From Flavobacteriaceae bacterium (GTDB lineage Bacteria; Bacteroidota; Bacteroidia; Flavobacteriales; Weeksellaceae), in the NCBI GenBank assembly GCA_031277475.1, contig JAITMJ010000076.1:1-47459 (forward strand): a stretch of 47,459 bases of DNA, written 5' to 3'. Below, one piece after another: positions 7,148 to 15,299 of this stretch; positions within the stretch are counted from its first letter, which is position 1, and each line of letters opens with the position of its first letter. The position numbers were made by a program, and so were the translations under genes. The notes under the pieces were generated by a model. The model had not been told where the DNA came from, searched no databases, and saw nothing but the letters and a program-made list of their open reading frames with translations.

Positions 7148-9493
7148 ATGAGAAGCAACTTATTTTTATATCCTGACGAACTCGCACCTAATTCCGTAAA
7201 GAAAAGCATAGAATACGGACAGCAATTTGCCGCTGCATTTTGGTCGGAGTGGTCGAATAAATTTCACAGCCGAAACAGACAATTTGGGCGAAACAGAAAA
7301 TATGCTTTGGGTGTTCAAGATATTGACGTGTGCAAAAGCAATATACAGCGAAAGTACATTAAGGCTGAATATCTGCATATAGATTGGAACAACAAACTGA
7401 AAGTTCTGCCGCAAATGCTCCGAAATTTTTACAACAGCGTAGATTTTTCAAATTTTTATCCCGTCATCCGAGCGATAGACGATTTTGCCGTTCAAATAAA
7501 AGACACCCGAAAAAATGAAAAACTGAAACTCTTTTATTCCAAAGATTTTATTAAGCAAATGGCGGAGATTAACGGCGGACAATCCACAATTCCGTTAGAC
7601 GAAATCCCGCAATCCAAAGAGCAAATAGAACTCGAAGAGCAGGCGGCAAAACCGCTTCGTGTGGAACGTGGCGAAGAAAAAGCATTGCAACTCATCGCTT
7701 TGGAAAATCTTTTTTCGCTCACCCAAAAGGAAGTTCTTAAAGATATGGTAGAAGTGAATATCGGTATTTCATCGGTTAGCACTTGCCCTATTCAAGGAGT
7801 TAAGTTGGAATATATAAAGCCGGAAGATTTTATTCACGGACAAAAAAACAATTCATTTTTCACTGACTGCAATCGTTTCGGTGTGATAAAAAAAATATCT
7901 CCGGCAATGTTTAAAAATATTGCCAAAGAAAGCGGTATAAAATTCAATGATGAGGAAATAAAAAAAATATTTGGTTATGCCAATTCGGAAAGCATCACGG
8001 AAAGCACTACCGTAGATTGTTTGTTTTACACTTTCCGAACTACATTTACAGATGTTTACAAAAAGAAAGTAAACCGAGACACTAAAAAGGTTTCGCTGAT
8101 AGACAGAACGGAAGATTTGGGAACGGACAAAGAATACAAGCCGAAACATAAGTCGGATATTTCCGAGCCTGTGCTTGATAATTACGATGTTTGGTTTGAG
8201 GGAGCGATGTGTTTAGACAGCGAAAACACGATTATTCGGCACAGATTAATGAAAAATTTACCGTCTTATCAAGGAAAAATTATGCCGCCATATATTGTTT
8301 GTTCGCCGAGAGCGGTTTCCATAGTGGAAGAAAACATCCCTAAAATAGATTCTTTGCAGGAAGTTTGGTTTAGATTGCTTCACCACAGAAATACGATAAG
8401 AGGCAGTATTACGGAAATAGACCCCGATGCAATGGCAAACATAAAACTCGGTGAAGAAGTCCTCGACCCGAAAGAAATTTTGTCTTTATATTTTTCGATG
8501 AATCTCGCATTTAGGAGAACGAGAGATGATGACGGCGAACCGATTAACGGAAACCGACCGCTTACCGAAATTCCGACCGGAATACCGAGAGCGATAATAG
8601 AACTCACCAATCAATTCGGGAATGAAATTTTAATGTTGTATCAAAGTTTTGGGGCGTATCAATATGAGCAGATAAAGTCAGACCCAAAAACCATTACGGA
8701 TTACGAGCCTTTTAAATTGTCCGACAATACGGCAATGCGGGATTATACGGATATGCTTCACCTTTGGTCTGTGTTCAATTATCAAGTGGCAAGTTGCAGA
8801 TTAAACGACGCTTTTGAGTGGAAAAATATCAGAGATAAATTTATTTCTCACATTGGCGCGGATGATATGAGCGTGATGGAACAGTTCCGCAAAGACCGAA
8901 CCAAACACAATTTTCAAATTTATATCGACTATATTCCCACAAAACAAGAACGTGCGGATTTTATCACTTGGCTGTCTCGACATCAAGAAAGCGGAGAAAT
9001 AGATGCGGTAGATGCTTATGAACTTTCAAACATTAAAAATCCGAGACAGGCAAGGGCGGAATTGAAACTTCGTTTAGAAGCCAACCGAAAACGGATGCAG
9101 GATTTTGAACTTCAAAAAATACAGGAAAATCAAAACCAAAATATTGTTGCCTCAAATGTAGCCTACGAAAACAAGGCAAAACTTTTAGCGCAGGAACATC
9201 AGCAAAGAATAGAATTAGAAAAAACAAAATTCGAGTTTAATTCTTTCATTTTACAAAAAGAGGGCGAGATAAAAATTATAGAATCTAACAACAGTAGAGA
9301 TACAAAAATACAGATAGAGCAATGGCGGCAGGAGTTTCAAGCGCAGCAAACGGCTTTCAAAAAGCAGCAAGACGCGGAATTGCGAAAAGAAATTCAAGAT
9401 AAATCTTTGCAGGGGCAATCTCAACTTATAAAACAACGAAAAGGATTGATTGATGATGTGAACGAAACCGAGCCGGAAACTTTTTTAGTTTAA
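7148..9493 (+). CDS. Portal protein, crAss-like
   Basis: 781 residues that would form the dodecameric ring through which DNA enters and leaves the capsid. The N-terminal block (FGRNRKYALGVQDIDVCKS, then YLHIDWNNKLKVLPQMLRNFYNSV) is the pattern I recognise from crAss-like portals. The central domain includes KPEDFIHG and ITEIDPDAM. From about residue 640 to the C-terminus the protein is a long Gln/Glu/Lys-rich coiled coil (LLAQEHQQRIELEKTKFEFN). It follows the terminase. The ATG at 7148 comes after ATAAGCCA, part of the start-site repeat family. No other gene here competes for the portal role. Confidence 0.82.
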   Translation: MRSNLFLYPDELAPNSVKKSIEYGQQFAAAFWSEWSNKFHSRNRQFGRNRKYALGVQDIDVCKSNIQRKYIKAEYLHIDWNNKLKVLPQMLRNFYNSVDFSNFYPVIRAIDDFAVQIKDTRKNEKLKLFYSKDFIKQMAEINGGQSTIPLDEIPQSKEQIELEEQAAKPLRVERGEEKALQLIALENLFSLTQKEVLKDMVEVNIGISSVSTCPIQGVKLEYIKPEDFIHGQKNNSFFTDCNRFGVIKKISPAMFKNIAKESGIKFNDEEIKKIFGYANSESITESTTVDCLFYTFRTTFTDVYKKKVNRDTKKVSLIDRTEDLGTDKEYKPKHKSDISEPVLDNYDVWFEGAMCLDSENTIIRHRLMKNLPSYQGKIMPPYIVCSPRAVSIVEENIPKIDSLQEVWFRLLHHRNTIRGSITEIDPDAMANIKLGEEVLDPKEILSLYFSMNLAFRRTRDDDGEPINGNRPLTEIPTGIPRAIIELTNQFGNEILMLYQSFGAYQYEQIKSDPKTITDYEPFKLSDNTAMRDYTDMLHLWSVFNYQVASCRLNDAFEWKNIRDKFISHIGADDMSVMEQFRKDRTKHNFQIYIDYIPTKQERADFITWLSRHQESGEIDAVDAYELSNIKNPRQARAELKLRLEANRKRMQDFELQKIQENQNQNIVASNVAYENKAKLLAQEHQQRIELEKTKFEFNSFILQKEGEIKIIESNNSRDTKIQIEQWRQEFQAQQTAFKKQQDAELRKEIQDKSLQGQSQLIKQRKGLIDDVNETEPETFLV

Positions 9494-9495
9494 GG

Positions 9496-9515
9496 CAATG
9501 GGATTAATCCCATTG
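9496..9515. repeat. 20-bp perfect palindrome after portal gene
   Basis: CAATGGGATT/AATCCCATTG is a perfect inverted repeat starting three bases after the portal stop. It could act as a transcript-end hairpin, but only a short TT precedes AAGCAAAAA, so it is not a standard terminator. It resembles in style the GTCTCGTCT palindromes elsewhere in the element. Confidence 0.6.
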
Positions 9516-9547
9516 TTAAGCAAAAAAAAAATCCGTGGTTTCTATAT

Positions 9548-9555
9548 TATTTTTG
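9548..9555 (+). promoter_or_regulatory. TATTTTTG -7 promoter element before tail fibre
   Basis: Matches TAnnTTTG inside the third copy of the module AAGCAAAAAAAAAATCCG...TATTATTTTTGTAGCC. It lies 65 bases before the ATG at 9620. Confidence 0.55.
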
Positions 9556-9619
9556 TAGCCAAGAACTTTTGAAAATTTATTGTTACACTGATACATTGTT
9601 ATATTATAAAAAAAAAATT

Positions 9620-12475
9620 ATGGCTATAGACACTCCTATTAACACCCCAACGTTACCAAGAGAAACCGTTACAGACTTTGACCCGCAAGACTACATTGTT
9701 CTGTTCAGAAACGGATGTTTCGTTTTTATACCGCACAATTCATTTACAACTGAATTAAAAGATATATTTATCCCTTACACAGGCACCACAACAGACAAAC
9801 CTGTTACAGGATATATTTCTTTCCGAAAAAATGAGGACACAAATGAAACTATTATAGACGATGAATCAGTAATTTCTAAGGGTGAAATAGAAGGAAACCT
9901 CACAAGTATAAAAGGAGATTTGTTAGATGTCGTAAGCAGTAGCGGCAGTGTTATGACAAACATAAAATACGGTGCGGCAAGATTAGTTGGAAACGCATTG
10001 CAATTCTATAAAGAACCCGGCGCGCTTCCCGACGAAATAGACATAAATTCCGCAGATACAGAATACAGATCCGATTATATTATAATCAGAAAACAAAATC
10101 TTCAATATCCGGTTCTCCTTTTTTATGGAAATAGACCCGGAACCATAGCCACACTCGAAGACTTGGAAGATGCTATCAACGAAATCATAGATAACCCAAG
10201 CATTAAAAATAGAATCTTAACCATTGGAAACGTAACATATAGCAACAGCAAAGTAACCATCGGAGTTCATTCGTTAGGAACAAATACTTGGGTCATCAAC
10301 GGAACAATATATTCCACAAATACACCAACGGTATTAGATGTCCCCGCAAACAGTGCTCAGTCTTTAAATTTAATAGGAAATACCGTTAGGATAGACCTTG
10401 TCGTAGCGACACCGGATGGCTTTAAACTATTAGTCGGGACAGAAAACATAAACGCATTAGAGCATCCAATGTTCAACGAAGAAGAATCAATATTTGTTAC
10501 CAGATTATTCGTAGGTCAAAAACTCGTATCAGGAATTATAAGAATTGGCGAAATTTCATCCACAGAAAAAACCATAACATTAGGATTGCACGATTCAGGA
10601 ACAAATGCCGTAATGATAGATGGAATTGTCTATCAAAAAAATTCAGGCGACATATTTTCATTTACTCCCGTAACCACAGGAATTAAAAGTTTAATCGTTT
10701 ACGCTTTGCCAACTACACAAATTTTCTATTTGGCGGAAGGCGAAGAAGGCGAACAGGTAATAGACCCCGAACTTCCGGTCGGTGCATTAATCGTGAGATA
10801 TATTATTGCAACTCCGGACGGAGTTATTATAAACCCCGAACCAAACTTTAACGATTACAAACTGAAAGCACAAGACGGATGGAGACAAATACCGATAGCA
10901 GGAAACACACCAACTTTTATCGGGCTATCCGGCGTAGAATCTTCATTTGAACTTTCAGCGTCTTTAAATGCCTCATCGCCTATTATTGCAGGATTTAAAA
11001 AAAGCGAGTTTCAAACCTCCGGAACTCCACCCGAATGGGACGGAAAAATATTTCTTTTGAGAAATATATCGGAAGTAGATATTACCCTTGAAGAAATCAC
11101 GCCGCCAATAGACAGCGCAAACACATACTATACATTTGAAAGCGGCGTGTCTAAAACATTAAAACCAAACTATTTTTGCATACTCAAATTAAAAGGTGAG
11201 GAAATAGTTATTGTATATATTCAAGAGGACACAAGATGGTCTCTTACCGGAAACACCGCCACCACCACAGACTACATTGGAACGAATAACAACGTGGATG
11301 TTGTTTTCAAAAGAAATAAAATACTTGCCGGAAAAATACAAGCCGGAACAAAAAGTATAGCGTATGGCGAAAGAGCATTGGAGGCAATATTTTCAGACCC
11401 AAATTCACAGGCATTGAGTAACGTAGCCTTTGGAAACGGTGCATTGCGTTATAACACAGGCAATAATAATGTAGCAGTAGGCTACAACGCATTGCGAGGC
11501 GTAAGCGGACAATCAATAGGAGATTGGAACGTGGCATATGGATTGGGTGCGTTGCAAAATTTAACAACAGGAACATATAACAAGGCTGTAGGAGGATACG
11601 CATTGCAAAAATTAACCACAGGCGGTCGTAATTTAGCATTTGGCTACAGAGCAGGAGGTGAATTGTTGACAGGAAGCGGAAACGTGTTTATTGGACACAT
11701 GTCAGGATTGACGATTACTTCAGGAAATTATAACATCATTATCGGAGATTCCTGTGATTTAGCATCTGCTAATGCCTCAAGACAAATGAACATCGGCAAC
11801 ACGATTTGGGGCTTGACAATGAACCAGACAGCCACAGCCACCACCGGAAAAATTGGGATAAACTTCAGCACGCCGACCAATGCATTACATGTTTTCAGTC
11901 CGACACCAGGAGCGTTAAAATTAGTCGATGGCACACAAGCAGCAGGCTACGTTTTGATGAGCGATGCCAACGGCGTTGGAAAATGGACGAAATTAGAGTA
12001 TGACGAGCAAATTGAGGCGATAAAAGACGGAAGAGACTATCTCACAACGGAAGTAAACACCGGCGCATTATTCCAATATCCAAGCGGTCAAAAAAAATTG
12101 ATTTACAGAAAACTTTTTCACGGGACAATAGATAATAACGGCGAATGGAACGTAAAACATCTTGCAGACATTGAACGGCTTGTACACGAGGAATCTTATT
12201 TGGTTTTGATTCGTGATCAGTTCACGCATGAATTTATAAAATTAAAACTCGGAGATTCCGGAGATATAGACATGAATTCTGCTGTAGGAAGCACTGATGT
12301 AACTTTCATTCAAACAAATAATTTATTAAGCATAAGCAATACGGAAATATCCGTTTCTTGCAGCCAAAAAACATTTATTTCGGGAAATCCATTAACAAAA
12401 CATCCCGCAAATATGGGTGTGAATGTTTATGTCATTATTGAATACACAAAATCCACCGACTCTTTTATAAATTAA
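9620..12475 (+). CDS. Tail fibre / receptor-binding protein with trimeric adhesin-like repeats
   Basis: 951 residues from the ATG at 9620 (MAIDTPINTPTLPRETV). An upstream in-frame TTG at 9569 would lie inside the promoter leader and is not favoured. The N-terminal region probably attaches to the virion. Two beta-rich repeats follow (TITLGLHDSGTNAV and the related KVTIGVHSLGTNTW). Residues of about 580-710 are YadA-head-like, with units such as NVAFGNGALRYNTG, NNVAVGYNALRGV, NLAFGYRAGGELLTG and NVFIGHMSG, which form left-handed beta-rolls in trimeric adhesins. The C-terminal 150 residues (LFHGTIDNNGEWNVKHL) look like a small beta-sandwich tip. No S74 chaperone is visible. The role is adsorption to the host surface, inferred from repeat type and position. 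Confidence 0.7.
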   Translation: MAIDTPINTPTLPRETVTDFDPQDYIVLFRNGCFVFIPHNSFTTELKDIFIPYTGTTTDKPVTGYISFRKNEDTNETIIDDESVISKGEIEGNLTSIKGDLLDVVSSSGSVMTNIKYGAARLVGNALQFYKEPGALPDEIDINSADTEYRSDYIIIRKQNLQYPVLLFYGNRPGTIATLEDLEDAINEIIDNPSIKNRILTIGNVTYSNSKVTIGVHSLGTNTWVINGTIYSTNTPTVLDVPANSAQSLNLIGNTVRIDLVVATPDGFKLLVGTENINALEHPMFNEEESIFVTRLFVGQKLVSGIIRIGEISSTEKTITLGLHDSGTNAVMIDGIVYQKNSGDIFSFTPVTTGIKSLIVYALPTTQIFYLAEGEEGEQVIDPELPVGALIVRYIIATPDGVIINPEPNFNDYKLKAQDGWRQIPIAGNTPTFIGLSGVESSFELSASLNASSPIIAGFKKSEFQTSGTPPEWDGKIFLLRNISEVDITLEEITPPIDSANTYYTFESGVSKTLKPNYFCILKLKGEEIVIVYIQEDTRWSLTGNTATTTDYIGTNNNVDVVFKRNKILAGKIQAGTKSIAYGERALEAIFSDPNSQALSNVAFGNGALRYNTGNNNVAVGYNALRGVSGQSIGDWNVAYGLGALQNLTTGTYNKAVGGYALQKLTTGGRNLAFGYRAGGELLTGSGNVFIGHMSGLTITSGNYNIIIGDSCDLASANASRQMNIGNTIWGLTMNQTATATTGKIGINFSTPTNALHVFSPTPGALKLVDGTQAAGYVLMSDANGVGKWTKLEYDEQIEAIKDGRDYLTTEVNTGALFQYPSGQKKLIYRKLFHGTIDNNGEWNVKHLADIERLVHEESYLVLIRDQFTHEFIKLKLGDSGDIDMNSAVGSTDVTFIQTNNLLSISNTEISVSCSQKTFISGNPLTKHPANMGVNVYVIIEYTKSTDSFIN

Positions 12476-12488
12476 AAAAAATAGAATT

Positions 12489-12992
12489 ATGAATAAAAAA
12501 ATCGCAATTATTTCAATCAAAGAACTGTTATTTGACAGTCTTTCAAGAATTTTCGGAATCATAGTAACGAACATTAATTCTTATAAAATCACCGAGAACG
12601 GATTTATGGAATTGGAACTCACAGACACTTGCACCTATTTAGGTCAAGGTTTGATTACCATTGAAAATCCCGAATACGACCCCGAAGGAGACCCGCAAAC
12701 GCAGTCGCCACAATACATCGAAGTTATGGGCGAACGGGAGTTGACAAAGAAACAGGAAAGAAAAAAAAGTTACCCGATTGAATTAATCAATCCTTTGGCT
12801 GTGGCTTTGGACGCAAAAAGTCAAATCGAAAACGAAACATTTTTCAATGACATTAATGATTTAATGCCGCATGCACTTTTGGCGTTCACACAGCAGGAAT
12901 GTATGTCAGGCATTGATGGAATCGGGGCTTTCGGAAGCACTGCGCAGGATTGGAAAATATATGTTCCGGAAGAAACCGAAACCGAAGAATGA
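12489..12992 (+). CDS. Phage protein of unknown function after tail fibre
   Basis: 167 residues, not recognised. It contains a predicted alpha/beta N-terminal part (KKIAIISIKELLFDSLSRIFG), an acidic proline-containing linker (EYDPEGDPQTQSPQYIEV) and a C-terminal acidic tail (EETETEE). Its stop overlaps the ATG of the next gene in ATGA, so the two are translationally coupled. It could be a fibre assembly factor or small tail protein by position. No motif supports a firmer call. Confidence 0.65.
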   Translation: MNKKIAIISIKELLFDSLSRIFGIIVTNINSYKITENGFMELELTDTCTYLGQGLITIENPEYDPEGDPQTQSPQYIEVMGERELTKKQERKKSYPIELINPLAVALDAKSQIENETFFNDINDLMPHALLAFTQQECMSGIDGIGAFGSTAQDWKIYVPEETETEE

Positions 12993-13342
12993 TACTTTTT
13001 TTAATTGCATACGCGCTACTGCTGCCGATTACGCTTTTGAATTTCGTGATTGTGGTTTTCACGGCAAAAGACAACGGAAAAGGCTACTTCCGAAGCACGG
13101 CCGTGAGTATGGACAAGTTCGGAAACAGGGAATTTAGAACGCTTTGGAACAAAACATTAAGAAAGAAAAACGGTTATCGGTTCGGTGATTTTCGGGAGAC
13201 AATTTCCAGCGTTCTCGGTAAAAACGAAAGAGACAAAACGCTGACGACCGCAGGAAAAATATTAGTTTGGATTTTAAATAAAATAGATAAAAACCATTGT
13301 GAAAAAAGTATCGTGGAATTAGAAAAAAAAACTAATGTTTAA
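12989..13342 (+). CDS. Small membrane protein of the lysis cassette (holin-like position)
   Basis: 117 residues starting MILFLIAYALLLPITLLNFVI. The first 24 residues form a membrane segment and the rest is basic and soluble-looking (RTLWNKTLRKKNGYRFG), so the topology is one membrane span with a cytoplasmic tail or a signal anchor. The ATG at 12989 overlaps the previous stop, and longer in-frame starts lie inside that gene. It lies three genes before the amidase. A holin or holin-accessory role is inferred from context only. Confidence 0.6.
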   Translation: MILFLIAYALLLPITLLNFVIVVFTAKDNGKGYFRSTAVSMDKFGNREFRTLWNKTLRKKNGYRFGDFRETISSVLGKNERDKTLTTAGKILVWILNKIDKNHCEKSIVELEKKTNV

Positions 13343-13375
13343 AGTCTAAAAACTAAAAGCAAACAGCAAATTACA

Positions 13376-13801
13376 ATGAAACAATTTATAATAGACAACA
13401 TCATTTCCATTTTAACCACCATTTTCGGTGGCGGCTCTCTTTATGCGTATTACACGGAAAAAAAGAAAAGAAAAATCGAAGAAAAACAACTCGGTGCGGA
13501 TGCTTTAAAAACAATGCAAGATGCTTATGACAAGTTCACGGAAGATGCTTTGAGAAGGTATCAAGAAGTAGTGCAGGAAGTAGCGGAATTAAAATTAAAG
13601 TTAAAAGAAAATGATAAAGTTTTAGCCGAAGAAAAAGAAGTTTATACGAAACTTCGCAATCTTTTTTATGAAACAAAAACCGAATTGGATAAGTGCAAAA
13701 AAAGATTTGATGTCCAAATAAAAAATATGAGTAAAATGCAAAACGAAACGCAAAAAACGCCTTCAAAAACCACACAAATAATCAAAAATCAAAAGCGATG
13801 A
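13376..13801 (+). CDS. Coiled-coil membrane protein of the lysis cassette
   Basis: 141 residues: an N-terminal membrane span (residues 3-25, IDNIISILTTIFGGGSLYAYY), then a long charged coiled coil (about 30-115, with VVQEVAELKLKLKENDKVL), then a basic tail. This topology fits an inner-membrane spanin-like or holin-like phage protein. It overlaps the ATG of the following lipoprotein by four bases, so the two are co-translated. The exact lysis role cannot be decided from sequence. Confidence 0.65.
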   Translation: MKQFIIDNIISILTTIFGGGSLYAYYTEKKKRKIEEKQLGADALKTMQDAYDKFTEDALRRYQEVVQEVAELKLKLKENDKVLAEEKEVYTKLRNLFYETKTELDKCKKRFDVQIKNMSKMQNETQKTPSKTTQIIKNQKR

Positions 13802-14364
13802 ACAAAGACTTTTTCATAAAAATATCGTCATTAAACTTAATTTTATTAACGTTTGTCGCTTTTGTTTTTTTGACTTCCTGCGGTTCGCGGAAAGTTCAGA
13901 CCGAAATTGAAAAAGAAAAAATCGAAATTTCTGAAAAGGAAAAAACCGCCGACAAAAAATCGGAGGTAGTAGAAATTTACACAAACCAAGATTTTCGAGA
14001 AACAGCCGAAAACAAGGAGGAAATTGCGAAAATAGACACTGAAACCCGAACCGTAACCACTACGGAATATTACGAATCCGGTGCCGTCAAATCCGAAACG
14101 AAAACCATCGAAAATATCTCAAAACAAAAAAGCAAAAAGAGCGAAACATCGGCGGAAATCGTCAGCAAAACACAAATCTCTGAAACCGCTAAAACGGAAA
14201 CCGAAAGCAAAACGGAAACCGCCAAAAGCCAAACACAAGAAATCAAAACCAAAACCAAAGAATCCGAAACAAAAAATCGTTGGCTTTGGCTCGCCATAAT
14301 TCCGTTTTTGATAATTGCAGGGTGGGCGACTCGGGAGTTTTATAAGGGAAAAACTAATGTTTAA
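13798..14364 (+). CDS. Unimolecular spanin-like lipoprotein
   Basis: 188 residues with a signal peptide ending in the lipobox FLTSC (lipidated Cys28). A long hydrophilic Lys/Glu/Thr/Ser segment follows (about 30-160, many TETxSKTE-type units), then a C-terminal membrane span (about 162-178, WLWLAIIPFLIIAGWAT) with a short basic end. An outer-membrane lipid anchor plus an inner-membrane C-terminal span is the topology of u-spanins, which fuse the two membranes at the last step of lysis. It lies just upstream of the amidase. Topology is read directly; function is inferred. The low-complexity linker has no conserved domain. Confidence 0.7.
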   Translation: MNKDFFIKISSLNLILLTFVAFVFLTSCGSRKVQTEIEKEKIEISEKEKTADKKSEVVEIYTNQDFRETAENKEEIAKIDTETRTVTTTEYYESGAVKSETKTIENISKQKSKKSETSAEIVSKTQISETAKTETESKTETAKSQTQEIKTKTKESETKNRWLWLAIIPFLIIAGWATREFYKGKTNV

Positions 14365-14409
14365 AATATAAAAGCAATCGGCAAAAAGCCAAAAGCCAAC
14401 AGCAATATT

Positions 14410-14949
14410 ATGATTTACCTTTCAGCAGGACACAGCAACGCAGACTCCGGCGCAGTTGCCAACGGAAACAAAGAAGCAGACATCACCAAACTTTTGCGCG
14501 ATGAAATAAAGAAACGTCTGAAATCCGTCATTACGGACTACGATTGGGAAACTAACGCGCAACATCAAAACAGAATCAAACCGGGAAGCGGTTCGGTGAT
14601 TTTTGACATCCATTTGAACGCTGCCGGAACCGCCGCCGCGCGAGGCGTGGAATGTTATGTTAATAAAGCGGATTTCGCCAATAAAAATTCACTTTCCTAC
14701 CAAATGGCAAAAGTAGTGTGCGAGGAATATTCCCGAATTTTGGGCATTCCGAATCGCGGCGTAAAACCCGAAAACAACTCACAGCACAGCAGAATCGGTA
14801 TTTTGAATTTGGGCGCGGGAATAGCCGTTTTATGCGAGGTAGATTTCATTACACACCCCGAAGCCGTGAAAAACATTAAAAAAATTCTGAATGAAATTGC
14901 GTTTGAAACAGCGGATATTTTGGAGGTTTTTGAAGATTTGAAAATGTGA
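14410..14949 (+). CDS. N-acetylmuramoyl-L-alanine amidase (Amidase_3), endolysin
   Basis: 179 residues forming a single catalytic domain with no signal peptide or cell-wall-binding domain. Zinc ligands are visible: His8 in LSAGHSN, Glu22 in NKEADI and His68 in FDIHLNA. The catalytic Glu143 is in VLCEVDFITH. The family cleaves the amide bond between muramic acid and L-alanine in peptidoglycan. It lies at the end of a lysis cassette and lacks an export signal, so release to the periplasm would depend on an upstream holin-like protein. Confidence 0.88.
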   Translation: MIYLSAGHSNADSGAVANGNKEADITKLLRDEIKKRLKSVITDYDWETNAQHQNRIKPGSGSVIFDIHLNAAGTAAARGVECYVNKADFANKNSLSYQMAKVVCEEYSRILGIPNRGVKPENNSQHSRIGILNLGAGIAVLCEVDFITHPEAVKNIKKILNEIAFETADILEVFEDLKM

Positions 14950-15024
14950 TGAGACAATTCCCGACAAACAAAAATTAAAAAATAACGGAAATGATTATAC
15001 GAAATTGAAATAGAAATTAAAATT

Positions 15025-15288
15025 ATGGAAAAACAAACATTAGGACAAAAGCGAATAAGAGTAACTTTTAATACAAACAACGATGACAAAGTAGAAAAAA
15101 TCAAAGAAAAATTTGCCCGATTAATTGATGATTTACAAGCAATCCGCACAGACGAAGTTTCAAAAACTTATGATGAAACACCGGAAACACTTCAAGAAGT
15201 CAGCGGCGAAAAATTGCGATTAATCGCAATCGCACAAACCAAAATCGAAGAAGCGACAATGTGGGCTGTGAAAGCCATAAGCCAATAG
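15025..15288 (+). CDS. Acb2/Tad1-type hairpin protein, candidate cyclic-nucleotide sponge (anti-CBASS)
   Basis: 87 residues made of two predicted helices. The N-terminal pattern LGQKRIRVTFNTNNDDKVEKIK and the C-terminal signature RLIAIAQTKIEEATMWAVKAI match what I know of the small Acb2/Tad1 hairpin family, formerly a DUF. Acb2 members bind cyclic di- and trinucleotides in phage-infected cells and so block CBASS immunity. The gene lies between the endolysin and the largest tail gene, with about 75 bases of AT-rich DNA upstream. Family recognition is from memory of the motif; nucleotide binding is inferred. Confidence 0.72.
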   Translation: MEKQTLGQKRIRVTFNTNNDDKVEKIKEKFARLIDDLQAIRTDEVSKTYDETPETLQEVSGEKLRLIAIAQTKIEEATMWAVKAISQ

Positions 15289-15299
15289 CCAATAGCAAT
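15275..15299. repeat. GCCAATAGCCAATAGC tract at a gene start
   Basis: The repeat overlaps the last codons of the Acb2-like gene and its stop, then leads directly into the ATG at 15300. It belongs to the AGCCAATAGCC family described at 2598. Confidence 0.55.

Noticed and set aside
9569..9619. Upstream TTG start for the tail fibre
   Set aside because: It lies just after the promoter element and encodes an unlikely leader, whereas the ATG at 9620 starts a plausible protein.
11307..11639. Antisense frame across the adhesin-like repeats
   Set aside because: It is a by-product of the repetitive codons of the tail fibre on the other strand.
15261..15299. GTG start for the large tail gene
   Set aside because: It is inside the Acb2-like gene and would translate the AGCCAATAGCC repeat; the ATG at 15300 is better.
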